Origin: Dimorphilus gyrociliatus
Lineage: Eukaryota > Annelida > Polychaeta > Dinophilidae
Length of the DNA: 64,000 nt
Direction of reading: 5' to 3'
NCBI GenBank assembly: GCA_904063045.1
Contig: CAJFCJ010000007.1
Span: 492,819 to 556,818 of the forward strand
How positions within the stretch are numbered: the stretch's first letter is position 1; the number at the start of each line of letters is the position of its first letter. This document shows positions 37,829 through 51,975 of this stretch, piece by piece. Made by a program: the position numbers and the translations under genes. The notes under the pieces were generated by a model. It made no database searches, was not told the origin of the DNA, and was given only the letters and a program-made list of their open reading frames with translations.

Positions 37829-39274
37829 ATATACATTAACTATTTATATGAATATTTATCTATTTACTTGAAGAACAGAGCGTAGAGTTATAATCTCGCA
37901 ACCGCCTTCAAATTTTCTCTCGCATAACAATTCGCAATTTTTTCCAGGGAAATGGCTTCGAGACAACTTAAAAACCATATCACCCATCCAATCTAGACGC
38001 ATTTCTCTTGTAGAATTATATCGATCGGCCTATAGTTTTACAAAGATTTATACTAGCGAAAAAAAGAGAGAGAGAGAGAGAGAGAAATAAAAAAAAAGCA
38101 CGTACGATCAATATGAATTTAAAATCGTCCGATTCGCTTTTTTCATCTTGTTTTCGTTTAACTAACGAATAGAATTTATTCTTATCTTTTCTGTCTTGCA
38201 AAACGTTTGAAATGATTTTAGGAGAAATTGGTAGACTTTCACCATTCTTCAAAACAGAAACAGGATTGTCTACATTCTCTTCAAATATTAATTGGATGTC
38301 AAAACCAAGATGATTTTTAACCATTCTTCCAGATTCATTTGCTATCGTATTTTTCAATTCTGGCTTTTCCATTTGGTTATATGCTTCGCCGAACGAATTT
38401 GCTAATATATTTAAAACGTCTAAAGAGCATTTAGTTACAGTCAACTGAAGGGGATCTAAAGATGATATGGCAACAGCCAATTTTGGTGGGGGTATAACTA
38501 AACCATCTTCTTCGTCAAAATCTGAAACGTCATTACCTTGAACCTATAAATAGACAAATATTTTTCACCAAAATAAAGAAAAATTATAATCAACAAACAT
38601 CAATGGTTAAATTCCATTGTTGATAGTCATTATATCCTTTTTGAACAGGTTCTACAAGAGGTTCCCATACAGATAATTCTTGATTAAAGCAGGCAACTTC
38701 TAACGACAGTGTACAGGAAGCTTGTAAATTTGAAGACCAATTTTCAACTTGCGCGTCGAAGCAAAGTTCATTTACCAATAATGGTTGACTACTCTTTCCA
38801 GGTGTATTACTTGAATCAAGTTTAAAGAGTATTCTTTCACTTTTAACCATCAACTATATCATTATTAAATAACATAATTTCATTAAAACTATTATAAATC
38901 ATAAATTATTTATTGGTACATACCATTTCTTGTTTAATAACTATTTCTTTTTCAGCATCTTCTTTATCATCTAGAGCAAGATGTAAAAGAATTATAAGAT
39001 ATATCTTGTATTGTATATTGAAAGGTTTTTGTCTATAGATAGGTATTAAAAGCTTTAATTGTATAGGATTATATAAAGAAGGAAGAAAAAAATACCAAAT
39101 AAACAAAGAGGGTCTAAATGACAAAAAAGCATATATACTAGATTCTAGCAGAAGACTAAAATAGAGGTAAAATAAACTAGGGACAAGAATACCTTTTACC
39201 ACATTAATAAAAAAATATTTTCTTACATTCAATCTCCTGTATATATTCTTTAAAATGAGATAGATAAGGAGAGC

Positions 39275-39306
<32 letters not shown>

Positions 39307-42300
39307 TAAGAAAAAAGAGATATAATGATGTATGTTAATATATAAGCGTACAATATATAGTATAAATACAGTATAATATACTGATTGAAGTTTTAAGTAT
39401 TATTATGTTTTTTGATAAATTTGACATAAATTTCTAATTACCTGAAGCGTCAGTTCCATCATCTATTTTAAAAATTTGTTAAATAAAGTATAATAGTAAA
39501 GAGATAATTAATGAAATGAATGTAGGCCTATACCTATTTTCAAAAACCAAAAATTAAAATCCGACCAATATTTTACATTCCACAATTCTGTATCATAATC
39601 GGTCGGTTCTTTTAATTTATTATCGACGATTTCCGTTGTTTTAATTGTTGATAAAGTATTCACTAATTGACGTATAAGAGGTGGAGTAATGTTTATAATC
39701 ATTTCGGTCATTTCAACATTAAAATGCGTATTGTTCTCTTTTAAACTTCCATGTATGTAAAAATTTATTTGATCCAGTATCTGAAAACGAATTTAGTAAA
39801 ATTAATAGTTAATTTTTACAATATTAATAATTAGTTAACCTGTAATTTAAAGAGATTCCTTTTCTCTATTGCATAATAGGAAGCAAAAAGTTCCATATTT
39901 GTTAAACACATTGATATATTGGTGTTATCTCCCAAAATCATTATATTCATGCCAATTTCTGACTGTAAAATATGTATAGAAATCATTATGTTATATTATT
40001 TATTAATTTATATTTTCTAATCACCTCAACAATTAAAGCGGAAGTTTCAACACTCTTAGGATTTTCAACTAATAAGATTTCCGGTTTATATATTTTTATT
40101 GAAACGGACAATTTTTGTAGTTGTGGTTGAATTTCATCATCTTCTGGTATGGTGATCATTGGTTGCGATTCAATAGTTTGTTTCCTTGCTGCTTTAATCG
40201 AAATAATAAATATATATATATATAGATGATATATGTTGTCTTGATCTATTTAAATATTTACCAGTTTCTAATCGAACTGATTTATTATTCGATTTAACAT
40301 CAATAGAATTCATTATCATAACATTCAATGCCAATAGATATTCAAGATTAATACATAAATGCAAATTGTTCAAGTCCAAATTGACTGTTAAAAGTAAAAT
40401 ATATATTATATTAATAGTACTGTGTAGTTTTAAAAAGCTAAATCTATTCATACTTTGTTGGCTATTCTCAGTTTTCTCGTAATTCATTTCAACCATATAC
40501 TGAAGGGTGTTTGTTCTATCAAATTTCTGCATTAATCTAATGAAAGTTTCATTATTAATAATTATAAAACATTAAGTTAAAAAAAAAACAACCTAGTAAT
40601 TTTATTGCCAGTGTCTGTTCTAATATCATCCAAAGTAATAGAAGCCAGTTTAATTATAACACGCATGTCTGGAATGGGGTTTAACTGATGACCGTCAACG
40701 TAAAGTCTCTCAAGGGAAAATTTTCCGTAAAGTTTCGAATTATCTCTTTTAATTAGTCCCGAATTCTAACAATTAGCAGAATTTCATAATATTAAATATA
40801 TAAATATATATACACAGTATATATTAGTATCTACTTTGTCTAATGGAACTTTTCCTTCGTATAATGTGGCGGACACTTCCTCCAAAACAAAGCTAAATTG
40901 TAAACTTTTCGTTGTCTGTCCACCTTTTTGAGCTTGTTCTAATTTGGAGGATGACGATACAGAAGTAGAATGACTCCTGCCATAGCCAACCGTCAAGTTG
41001 GAATTTTTACGTTTTTTAGGCGTTAAATTTTCGGGAATGTGTAATTTTTCGGCTTGTTCGGCAAAATTAACAGTTAAAACTGTCATTATACAAAGTAAAT
41101 CTCTTTGATCGGTATTCAACTAAAAAGAAAAAGAAATAATCTTTAGTTAAGAAATAGGAAAATCCTTAAGAGATTTTCGCTTTTTTCTTCTTTCTCTTAC
41201 CAAAATATATGGTATTTCCCCTTGGACATCAATGTTAGGAATATCAATGAAGGTTTGGCTAAGATTTCTTCGAAGCGTTAATGACATATTAATAGGGGGA
41301 ATAATAAGAATTTCTGACAGGATTTTTGCGTCTTCAATGAAAACCCTGTTAATTTATGAAAAGAGAAGGTTATCACTCTATGTATATAAACAGTATATAA
41401 ATATTTATATACCTGGATACTTGGACATCGGATAGATCAATATTTATTTTATCAATCATACAAATTTTCTGTAAAATTATAATAAATATGATTTAATGAA
41501 AAGAAAGAGATAATTCTTGTCTGTTTTTATTTTTTGCATGTAAAAAAAAAACAACTTTACCATCTTTTTAGTATCATTTTTAGTTTCCATCTTATTTTCT
41601 ATTCTTAGAGTACCTAAATCAAGTTTCAAAGCATCGTCAGAACATGAATTTTCTGGTACAATGATAATAGGTGCTTTCAAGTTGATATTTAATCTAATTC
41701 TAGTTGTATCTTCTTGTATCTATTAGAAAACGAGAAGAAAGAGAGAGAAAAACACTAGAGATATGTTATATCAAAAAGTTGGTATGTTCTAACTTTATGT
41801 GCGGTAGATGCTGCGGAAGAGGCTACAGCATGTTTAGCATTTTGTATAGCTTCTTTTACATTAGATATTGATTCGAGAAAGTTCTATAATAAAAAACAAT
41901 GAAAAAAATAGCACAAATATGTTAAATAATTATTTATACATACCAGCAAAAATGCTATATGTTGATATAAGAATACTAAATGCATTCGTCCAGTGTTTAA
42001 TGAAACAGATATATTAACTTTTTGTAAATCTGATTTTGGTACATTATCGTAAAAGCATAAATTCAAGCTGAATACTTCTCCTTCACAACTAAGAATCTAT
42101 TGTGTATAATGTTATCGAAAGAATATATCAATTAATAAAAATTATATATTTAATTAATGATAAGTGTACCTTTTTATATCTGCTCTTAGGAACAGTATTA
42201 TAAATTTGAACATCAGCTAATGATAAAAATACAGCTGTTTCTAATTTATGAACATCAACGTTTGTTTTTAAGCCTATTGTATAAAATAAAATTTTAATTA

Positions 42301-42493
42301 ATAAATATTTCAAATATACTATATATATAAAAAAGAAATATAAATTATCTTTACCAGTCATGCGAATGTCAAAGAATGAATTAACAGATGAACAAACATT
42401 TACGGCAAATTTATCAAATTTTGCTGTAAGTTTTATTTTAGATTTATCAACTGCAAAAGAAAAAATAAGAATTTTAAGAATTTTAAATATCTT

Positions 42494-42540
<47 letters not shown>

Positions 42541-45500
42541 TATGTACGTATATTACGGAATGGAAAATGAGCTTTTTGCAACTTACCGGTTGTCGTTGTA
42601 GCTTTAGGATTATTAGCGGGAACTTTAAGTTCAAGATTAGAAGACTTTTGTTGTATCGGCTTACTTTCAGGTTGTAAATTGGAGAGAATCTAAATAATAT
42701 AAAAGTTCAAACGAAATATAGAAATATATATATGTAAATGATATAAAGCAGTTGTTGATTTTCTCAACGTATATACTGTTTCAGTCAACGTTTTTTAATT
42801 GTTTAATTAGTGTGTAAAATTGAAAATCTATTCATACCGATAATAGTTTACAAAGTATTTCAAAGTGTAAAACAACTTCAAGATCTCTAAAGTGTACATC
42901 AACTTCTATTTCGGGAATTTCCGTAGAAGAAACAGTTTGTTTTCTCTGATAAAACGTACAAAAAATTATTAATTCATTTATATGAATATCTTCTATACTG
43001 TAATTTACATGTATTTTATTATTAACTTACTCTTAATAATTTAACGTGAAGTAAATATTCATTAGCATCAGGAGAAGGTGTATTAATGAGATTAGTCATA
43101 GAACCTCTATCATCTTTAGCAGCTAAGAGAAAAATATTTCAAAATTGCATAGAGTTCATAATAACTGAGAAAACGTTTACTTTCATGATGTTGCATATAT
43201 AATCCTCCTAAATAACTTGTTAGCTCCATATCTAACGTTCTCGTGTATACTTTCAGACCCACTGTATCCACTACAAACTTAAAAAATGAGGAATCTTTTT
43301 CTCCTGATAATTTAACAATAATCTAAACGGCAGAAATAATTAGCTAAATAATTTTAATGATTATTATAAAACAAACCTCTTTAATAATAAATTGAACTTC
43401 AAGGTCAAGTTTGTTAATTTCTGTTATAGAATCCTAAAGAATGAAAGAGGTTTTCGTTGAATTTCTCAATTGCAAACAATATGAAGTATAGTAGAATTTA
43501 TTACCTTTTTCGATTTAACAAATTTTGCATCACTAGGCCTTAATTGAGTTTGGTCATCCCTTAGCAGCTGTTTTTTTTTTATTTTTATAAATAATGAATA
43601 TTCAGTAATTTTATATATTTAAATAATGAAATTGTAATTACGAATTGAGAAGATGATCTTCGTCTTTCTAATTTTTCATCTTGATCAAACGTGTCATCAT
43701 CTTCGGGCAGAGGTATACTCTCAGTCAATGCCAAAAGTTGTTCTAATTTCTTATCAGAAGTTGAAATTGTAACTTGAGGGAGATTACCTTCAATTCTCAG
43801 ACTAAAATGTTTGTCAATGAATAATAATAGATATATCAAATATATTAAAATTGTAAACAAACTTTGGAATATCTAATCGATTAACAGCGGATTTGTATAA
43901 AGCTAATTCTAGCGTAAGAGGTTGTAAGATATGATGTGCAGTTTTTATCAATTCATTGCCAGTTTTCCATTTTTCACCAGAATTTATAAGCAAAATTTGA
44001 ACATCTTCCAAATGTAATTTGTACTTATCAGACACCAATCCTTTTAATTCTTCCAATTTCTAATAAAAAATTCAACATATGCGTAAAAATCCGGATTAAA
44101 TGAATAATTTTAATATTAAATACCATAGAACTATCAATAGATTGTTTATTCTTTTCGCTTATAATTTTAAGGTGGCCCAATTGGACGATAATTAAAGATA
44201 CTTTACTGTATAAATGTAAAAGAAAGAAATTTAAATAAGTAATATACAAATGTTTATAAATAGAATATACTCTTTATAAATTCCTGAGTGTGGTAGAAGA
44301 ATTCTAGAAGGTTTTAGATCTATATTAACTTGCATATATTTTCTTTCATTCATCACATGTTTCATTGTTGTAGCTGTTTGCTCTTTTATCTCTTCATACT
44401 TTTCCCAAGCCGCTGCTTGTAATCTGTAAACATTGAAAAGTTTATTTTATTATCTTAATAAAAGTATAACTGGTAGAATATATATGTACAGTATATACAT
44501 GTATAAACAAACAAGTAAAAGACGCCCCAAAGGTAATAATTAGTGGATAGTATCAGTGATTGGTTTTATCTTTTTAAAAAAAAGAAATAATTCAAACCTT
44601 TCTAAATAAACATCTTTAGGTAGCTTGAAGAATTTCATTAATTGTAGTACGGTTGGCTGTTAATCATAACGAGAAAAATCATGTTTATTTTAATATTAAA
44701 AAAAAAGAAAAAACAACGAAGAAAACTATATTAAGACGTTTGTATTCGAATAGCCTTACCGAATCATACATAAATTCCTCTGGCATACTTTTAACTGTAA
44801 GTAATTGATCACAATCCTCGTCTAGGGGATGAGTTTCAAATAGTACGTAAAGTAATTGGTGAGAAGTCACAGGATTATAAACAAGCTGAGGTTGAGTTCT
44901 CTTGTTATCGGATAATCCAAAAACAACCATTTGATTAATCCAGGCTTCAACTTTTAATCCATTTGATGCTGGTCTTTGATTTAATTCGACTTTCATGTCA
45001 TTTACTTCTATTCTTGCTAATTCATTTTGGCTACAATAAAAAATAATTATTATATAAGCTAAAACATGCACCTAAACGTATATTTATCATATAAATAGTA
45101 TAAATCATCTAAGACTTACGTTTTATCAGAATTATTCTCCTTCAAAGCAAAAGATACTTGCTTAAAAGCTACTTTTAATTTATAGGCCACGTACTATTGA
45201 AAAAATTAATAGTTATTAATAATTAATATTTTAATCCGATTTAAAAAAAGAAAATACATTTGGCGGTAAAGTTGGATCAACGCCGTCCTCATCATAACCG
45301 ATGGCATCGTATAGTTTTGCTTTTTCTTTTGGAGTCATAGCCGCTTGAAATTTTCCAGCTAGAAATAAAACCGAATAATAAGACAAACAAATAAAATAGA
45401 TAAATAAAAAGAGACATACCTATTTCTGAACTTTCATCCTTACTTCCTCTAAAGAAGGAAAACCACGAACCTTTACTACTAGCTTTAGATTTTAATTCTT

Positions 45501-48500
45501 TATTTCTTGAATACTGCAAATCAATTAAATAAATTATATCTAGCGGATCTTTAACGTTTTTCTTCTACCTCTAATTCCGCTTGTTGTCTCAATCTAACAA
45601 TATTAAAAACTGATAGGAATTTTTCAATTTCTTGCAGACTATTTAACAATTTTGCAGTTGCCTTTTTTCCACTTTCCAATTTATTGTTGTATAAGTTTAA
45701 ATACCTTTTTTTTTAATTAATAAAACAAGGTATTATTCAAATGTTTAAAATATACTTTTTAACTAGTACTTTCTACACTTATCTCCGTGATCTTTAATAT
45801 AATTCCAAGACCAAACTTTTCTCTTATATTCAACGTGTTCACCTAAAATACATCTATAGGCGAATCTCCACCTAAAGATTGGAAAGAAAAGAAAATTGTA
45901 AAAAGTTTTAAAACAATAGATATTTAAAATAGAATATTAAATATATTTCTACCATTCTTTTGCTTCTTTTGAAATAGATTCTTTAGGTTTGAAATATTTT
46001 CTAAATTTTGAAGATAGTACCATACGATCAACCGAATCGACCAGTTTAATAAATAGACGATACTAAAATGAAGGGTAAAAAAACAAATTCTATTGAAAGA
46101 TGTATATTTGCATAAGAAGAATAATTTTCAAAGCAATTAGTTGTTCAAAATATATATATACATAAAAAAGCAATATTATGTATTAAAATTACACTCAGGG
46201 GAGATGGAAAAATCATCTATGGAAAAGTATCATTATAAATATATTTGTTTACATCTATCCTCTATTATATTTTTAATAATATTTATTCATATTTCAATCA
46301 ATTATCTAGAATAACATATATTTTAAAATTGATAAATACTATTATATATTATTTAATTAAAACGTTTAATTAATTATCAATTTTATCAATTAAAAATATA
46401 GTTTTTACCTTATATTTTTAACGAATTGATCCTATGTTTAAATTAGTACAAAGAAAAGAAAAAAAAAATGGTTTTATATTGTAGCCATTGCAGTTGTATG
46501 TTATCTTTTGATATTTTTTAAATAGCTAATAAAAGGAAACAGATTAATCATTTGTTGTTTTGCTATTATACCTATTACACCCACTCCTATCATAAACTGT
46601 AGAGATATTCTCCTAAAAAGTTACTAAAACCCCGTTTGTATTATGATAGTGAGAAAAAAAATTTTCGCAGAAAATAGGTCAGGTTAATAGCACGTATCAT
46701 TCAAAAAAAAATAAAAACTTTTTTTTTAAATACCTGATCGTTGTTAACGTTAACCGAAATTTTTTCAAATACAACATCAACGGATACTTTGGGTTGTTGA
46801 AATCCATCTTTTTCTGGTCTTGTAACAATTTTTAAATGACCAGTAAAGGAAATTGGCTCACAAACTAAAATATAATAAAAATAGCTCTAATTTGCCAAAT
46901 GGTTTTCTTAATCAGTATTTTATTGTTCATACCATAATCAAAATTTGGTGATAACGATACCAAAGTTGAGATATTATTGTATAAAAGTTCCTTTTTAAAA
47001 AAGAATAAGCATAATACAATAGTAATATTAAATTATAGTAAAATACAAACTTTTCTCTTTTGTCTTCCAACTGAGAGGTATGAATCTTTTTGATAATTGA
47101 AATATAATGATAAACTATCTAATTTCGCTAATTTATGAAAAGTCGATACAGCTTCCTTTAAAACTGTTCTTTGCCAATTTTCATCGGTTGTCTACAAAGT
47201 AAAAAGTAAAGAAAATATTCAATGGAATGTATTATAATAATTTATTGTTTTTTATAAAAGTTTGAACTTACGACGAAATGTATTCCTTTTAATGTAATAC
47301 CAATACAAAAAGGATTCTTAGGATTCGTAAAAGAATCTTCGTATCTTATATGAACATCTTCAATTTGAACTTCAATATTTTTTGTAATATTGGCCGCTAA
47401 CTTTTCAGTAAAGCTATCTTCTTTATCTAATTCAAAAAATTGTTTATTATACTATATAATAGTAATAGTAATATAGGAATTACCTGATTGAATGCCTTCT
47501 TTATTAAATTTTTTTGTTTCTTCTATCCATGCTAATTGTTTTTCTTTCTTTTCCCAATCTTGTTTTTTTTCCTTCTCCTCATCGTATTCCGCAGCTTAGA
47601 ATAACAAAAATATATAAATAACTATAAATAATATAATAAAAATTAAAACCAACCGGAAGTTGGTACAGCAACTATATACAATCCGCTCAATTTAGCAACT
47701 AGCGGTTCTGTATATAAATTCTTCCATGGAATTTTTAGTACAAGTTTACCTGAAGAAGATAGAAAAAAAAATGTTACCATCTCAATATAAACGTTTCGGA
47801 GGAAAACGTGTATAAACAAAAAGTAGAAAGATATTAATAAACAAACAAAAGAAAGAAAAGAGAAATTCCACTAAAAATAGATTCATACCTATATTTCCGT
47901 GAACAACTTCAACCGGTAAATTTAATTCTTTCTGCAATTGGTCATAAATAAGGAAATTCTCTATTGAAATGTTAATTGTTTACGACTAAACATCTGTGAT
48001 ATTTGTTCCATTTTACTCCGGAACAAATAATAAAATTATGACTATAATTAATAGAATTATAATATATACATATATATAGTATAATTTTATTATATAATAA
48101 TCAAAATTAATAATAATTTCGATGTTAAAAAAAGAAATAAATAAATAAAAATAGCTTACCAAAGCTGTTTCTTTAATATAAAGATCGTTGAGGACAACAT
48201 CACCTATTATTTTTAAAATAATTAAAACATTATTATTCTCATTTTTAACATCAATAATGATTTTTATTTCTTTTTAATTATCATATAATATAGGTTTTGT
48301 ATGGAATCAATGAATGAAGACTTAAAATAGCTGTACAATGTATACTATCGTGTTTTGTAGTTATTTCCTTCTTGCTTATCTCTGTACGCCTTCTTTTATC
48401 TTGCAAAAATAACTAAAAGGCTAATTGATATATTAAAAGTTTCAACGATTTCTTATTAAAAAGAAGATTTTGCAAGAATATCTATAACTGCATTTTAATC

Positions 48501-48713
48501 AGTCAATAAACTCCTTTATATAAGTAGTCTATTTACATTCGATCGTATACAAATTAATTATTTACTTACGAATATACTATTGAATTTTAAAAAAATATTA
48601 TCAAGTTTTTACAAACCTGCCCATAAGCCAATATGTAATTGGGATTTATCAAGATCTTCCACAAAACTTCCAAGGTATTTATTTACCAAATCGACTACCA
48701 TAGATTCAAACAT
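32877..48713 (-). CDS. VPS13A: VPS13A/C-type bridge lipid transfer protein
   Basis: VPS13 proteins form long hydrophobic grooves that move lipids between organelles at contact sites. The gene has several dozen short exons. The start at 48713 reads [20 protein letters not shown], then [12 protein letters not shown] and [14 protein letters not shown], the chorein N terminus. Later landmarks are [11 protein letters not shown] near 45440, the acidic [16 protein letters not shown] near 43690, [20 protein letters not shown] near 38620, [10 protein letters not shown] and [12 protein letters not shown] near 35230, and [19 protein letters not shown] near 33850. The C-terminal PH-like domain spans about 32900-33390 ([11 protein letters not shown]). 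No UBA segment was seen, so it is not VPS13D, and the pattern is the A/C type that invertebrates usually have once. The choice of the A symbol over C is arbitrary. Introns carry AT and GA microsatellites. The longest intron seen is about 46.06-46.73 kb. Confidence 0.93.
39269..39301. repeat. (GA)n microsatellite in a VPS13 intron
   Basis: About 16 GA units on the + strand. The pyrimidine-rich transcript strand may feed a splice acceptor. Other GA runs occur near 35976, 38064 and 58690. Confidence 0.85.
42497..42538. repeat. (TA)n microsatellite in a VPS13 intron
   Basis: About 20 TA units. Similar shorter runs occur near 37020, 37800, 61409 and 63311. Confidence 0.9.
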
Positions 48714-49231
48714 CCTTTTTGTTTGAATAGTTTGTCAAATCAAAGCTTGACAACGGTATATTGAAAATTTTTTCGCTTTTTCATCACATTCAAGAGGAAT
48801 AGTCACGTGCTGAACAATATGTCAAGTGGCGACATCTGCAAACAACATTGACATTTTTGACACTGTTAATCGAAAACAGCACCCAGTTTATTTTGCAAAG
48901 TGGAAAATTTAAAAATCACCGTACTCAATCTTATAGATAAGCGTTTCGTACGTAACATAAACAATAAACCATTCGGACACAATTAACTTAGGGCATTTAA
49001 GACAATCAGTATAAAATACATAGTATATTTCTTTCGAAAATGAATAACTTTAAACGATAGATATAAAACATCCATAAAACGTATACGTTTTTGTTGTCAT
49101 TTTTATCTGTACCAATATCATCAACATTATCATTATCATCATCATTACTTTTCTTCTTTTGGATTAACAACTATTTTACAAAAGTCAAGAATGTACATTT
49201 ACAAAAAAAAGAAAATAAGAACTATTAACGT
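48714..49231. other. Intergenic between PHF5A (3' end) and VPS13 (5' end)
   Basis: The two genes lie head to tail on the minus strand. The region has a CAT/TAT-rich repeat near 49118-49150 and no coding signal. Confidence 0.5.
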
Positions 49232-49751
49232 TTATCTCTTCTTAAATCCATATTTCTTTCGTTCATAAAATAAATCTGTTTTAGCACTTCCTAAGTTCAC
49301 TATTTTCGGGCAGCCGTCTCTCTGAAAACAAGTTAAAATTAAAATCTCAATTTTTAGATCATTTGTTGTAAGTTATATATAATTATGACTTACATCTCTC
49401 TCGAGAATTGTACATTCTTTACAATAGTAGGCATCTGATACTCCTGGTCCACCGCAAATTACGCATCGTCCCTGGTAGGATCCGTAGTTACATTCATCGC
49501 ATATTCTAACTAGGGAACAGGGTCTAACGTACGAATCGCAAATAACGCATTTCCCATCGCACTTCTCGCACAAACGTCCCAAAGCTGAAATTAACAATTA
49601 AGTCAAATGAACCACACGAAGTTAAATAGACATTTTATCGTGAACTGTTCTTAGCGTTTCTCTTCAATATTAAATAATCTATTAAAAGACTATACTAACC
49701 GACACCTGGTTGTTTACGACAGAAAATTAAATCTGGATGATGCTTGGCCAT
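49232..49751 (-). CDS. PHF5A: PHF5A, SF3b splicing factor subunit
   Basis: PHF5A is a small zinc-knot protein of the U2 snRNP SF3b complex, next to the branch-point adenosine pocket. Three exons. [18 protein letters not shown] is followed by [40 protein letters not shown] and [13 protein letters not shown], then [20 protein letters not shown] and a KKYGFKKR end. It is almost identical to human PHF5A (110 residues), with all zinc-binding Cys pairs present. Confidence 0.97.
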
Positions 49752-50386
49752 AATTGGAATAGATTAGTTTTGCAGCCTTATAAATTCGTTGCAAGTGCGA
49801 TAGAAAACGTACCGGTTTCGTGCAACGAAATAGTACAAAACAGGAAACGGAAATGATCCTTGTTCCCGTCAAAATTTAAATTGATGCTTTTCAAATTCTG
49901 TACGTAAAAACATTACATTTACTGATTTATGAGTTGTATTTAAATAAAAGCAATAAAGGTAGGTAAAAAGATTGAAACTAATTTATATAATTTATAAAAA
50001 TGAAACATTTCGACGTAATAAGCTTTACGTAAATATAAACCAAAGATATATGTTGTGTTAGTGGATACGTCTGCTTTTTTCTGCTCAAGCAAATGATAAT
50101 CTCTTTAGAACTTGCATAGAGGCGCCGTTAGAAATGAGCCACTTAGCGCCAAACGTGCGCAATAAAACTAAAAGAGTGTTAGCCAGTAGAAAAGTCGACA
50201 AGGTGCAAGTCGTTGAGTGCGCCTGATTCATTTCATTTATTTACCGATAGCGGCTATGTGAAAGTTTCGGTATAAAGAAGAGTTATTTTCACAAAAAAGA
50301 AAAAATAATATAACAAAAGATAAAAGGAAAACTATCGTTAATTTTTTACGTCAACACCGAAGAAGTTAAATTAAGAGAGGAAAACT

Positions 50387-50513
50387 ATGCATTTTTTAAA
50401 AAGGACTATATCCCTTCCATCCTTAGTTAAACGTTCTTTTCTTCAGAAGAATGAGGATTCGGATGCGAAGGAATATACAAGTTTGAGATCTAGCTTTCGC
50501 CGAAAGGTTCGTA
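50387..50513 (+). other. Possible alternative first exon of the RhoGEF
   Basis: An ATG at about 50387 opens MHFLKRTISLPSLVKRSFLQ and continues to SSFRRK. A GTAGAT donor after GTTC would leave phase 1, which fits the acceptor at 55645. The N terminus is basic and amphipathic. The alternative GTTCGT donor is phase 0 and would not fit. Weak evidence. Confidence 0.3.
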
Positions 50514-50818
50514 GATACGACTGTTTGTATATTCTAGATCTCTTTTCAAAACTCTGATACTTACTATCAATGAGTTTTCTTTTCGTTGGTACCATACTCT
50601 TTTTTTTCTATCCCGATTGGAACGAATACGAACGTTCCGAATCCTGTTTTATTCGCTGCTATATCAAACAAACAAACAGAATAGAATAGGTCTATTGTTT
50701 TAGCGATACGTTCATGCGTTCATTGACTACAAGATTAGATTAACAAGTCTTTTTTTAATATAGTGCCTTCTTTTCTTATTAGTTGTTAAAAGCGAGATTT
50801 TTAACTCATGACGTCACT

Positions 50819-50826
50819 TCCTAATG
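50819..50826. promoter_or_regulatory. CRE/ATF palindrome TGACGTCA upstream of RhoGEF exon 1
   Basis: A perfect palindrome about 1.15 kb upstream of the ATG at 51976. It is the only one of the five not close to a start codon. Confidence 0.35.
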
Positions 50827-51975
50827 TTCTTCTCATTCGAAAGTTGATTTATCTTTTTGAACTGACCGAGAGTGTTGCGGTTCATTCTGCTTGCTTTTGC
50901 CAGTCTAAACAAACAAAAGAAATCTAGTCGTGTTTTATCATGGTTTTCAGTATTAGTTCAAAATTATTCTTCAAGTCTCTTTGTCCTCTTTTTTATTGTT
51001 ATTATTCAATTCATATCGTTGTGAATAATCAATTTTTCTTAATTAATTGTCTTTTGGGGAATTATGCAATAAATCCAACAATAAAAACAGACATTCATCT
51101 TCATTGTAATTTCCTGTTTCCCCTCTCCTCCACTTTGTCAAATGCATCTATTACCGAATTAAGTTCATTCACGCTTCCTTCCTTTGATGTTGATATTCCT
51201 CACGTTTCAAGCAACTAAGCAAATATAGGGGGAAAAAAAATTTTTAGTTCGTCGGTATCTTCAAAACAAGCACCTGCCATAACATTCTAAAGCCCTTTGG
51301 ACTTTATCAGCTTAGGCTTAACGAACAAGTTTCCATAAGGATAGAGTTATATTTCCTACCTCAAGTCAGGAAAATTCATTTGGGCGTTAAAAGGAAAAAC
51401 GATTAGGTGGCGACGGATAGTAAACAGACCTCTCGTTTCTTAACATTATTATCTTGTTTATAACTTGTTAAACTCTAAAACGAAATTAAAATCAAATGAA
51501 AGAAATACTAATCCAGTGGAAGATATTCTCCTAAGAGATTAAAAGTCATTTAATCATGGAAAACTAATCGCATAAGGCGACTTGCGGGAACCTTCAATTA
51601 AGATACTATATAATTAAAGTATCATCTTTCAAAGGATTGCTGAATTCTGACGCAGATCCATCAAAATAAAAAACATGGTTGATAATTTCGGGCGCGTGTC
51701 GTTGATCCTTTGTTCTTATTCTTCTCCATTTTATCTTTATCTCTGTATGCGTGTACACGTCGATGATTTTCTTAATAGTCATATTGAAAAATTCTGCCCG
51801 CATAACGTTTATTTTTATGTTTAAGAGGTGTACAGAGAGAGCGGCGGGGTGCAGAAGGGTTATATAACCTAACCAATTTATGATATTCTATACGGTCGTG
51901 TTTTTTTCCCCTCTATTTTCTTTTTTAAACAGTAGTTTTTCTGTTTCTAGTGTTCAATAACCTGTTGGAGTTGCG

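Larger units (their letters stand above)
49752..51975. other. Intergenic region between PHF5A and the RhoGEF
   Basis: Apart from a possible first exon at 50387-50513 and a TGACGTCA at 50819-50826, nothing is supported. The open frame at 50940-51218 is Phe/Ser/Leu-rich, has no similarity I recognise and is probably chance. Confidence 0.5.

Noticed and set aside
32877-48713. Assignment as VPS13D or VPS13B
   Set aside because: No UBA domain and no VPS13B-specific blocks seen; N- and C-terminal sequences follow the A/C type.
50940-51218. 92-codon open frame
   Set aside because: Hydrophobic, Ser-rich composition without homology, domain or exon context.
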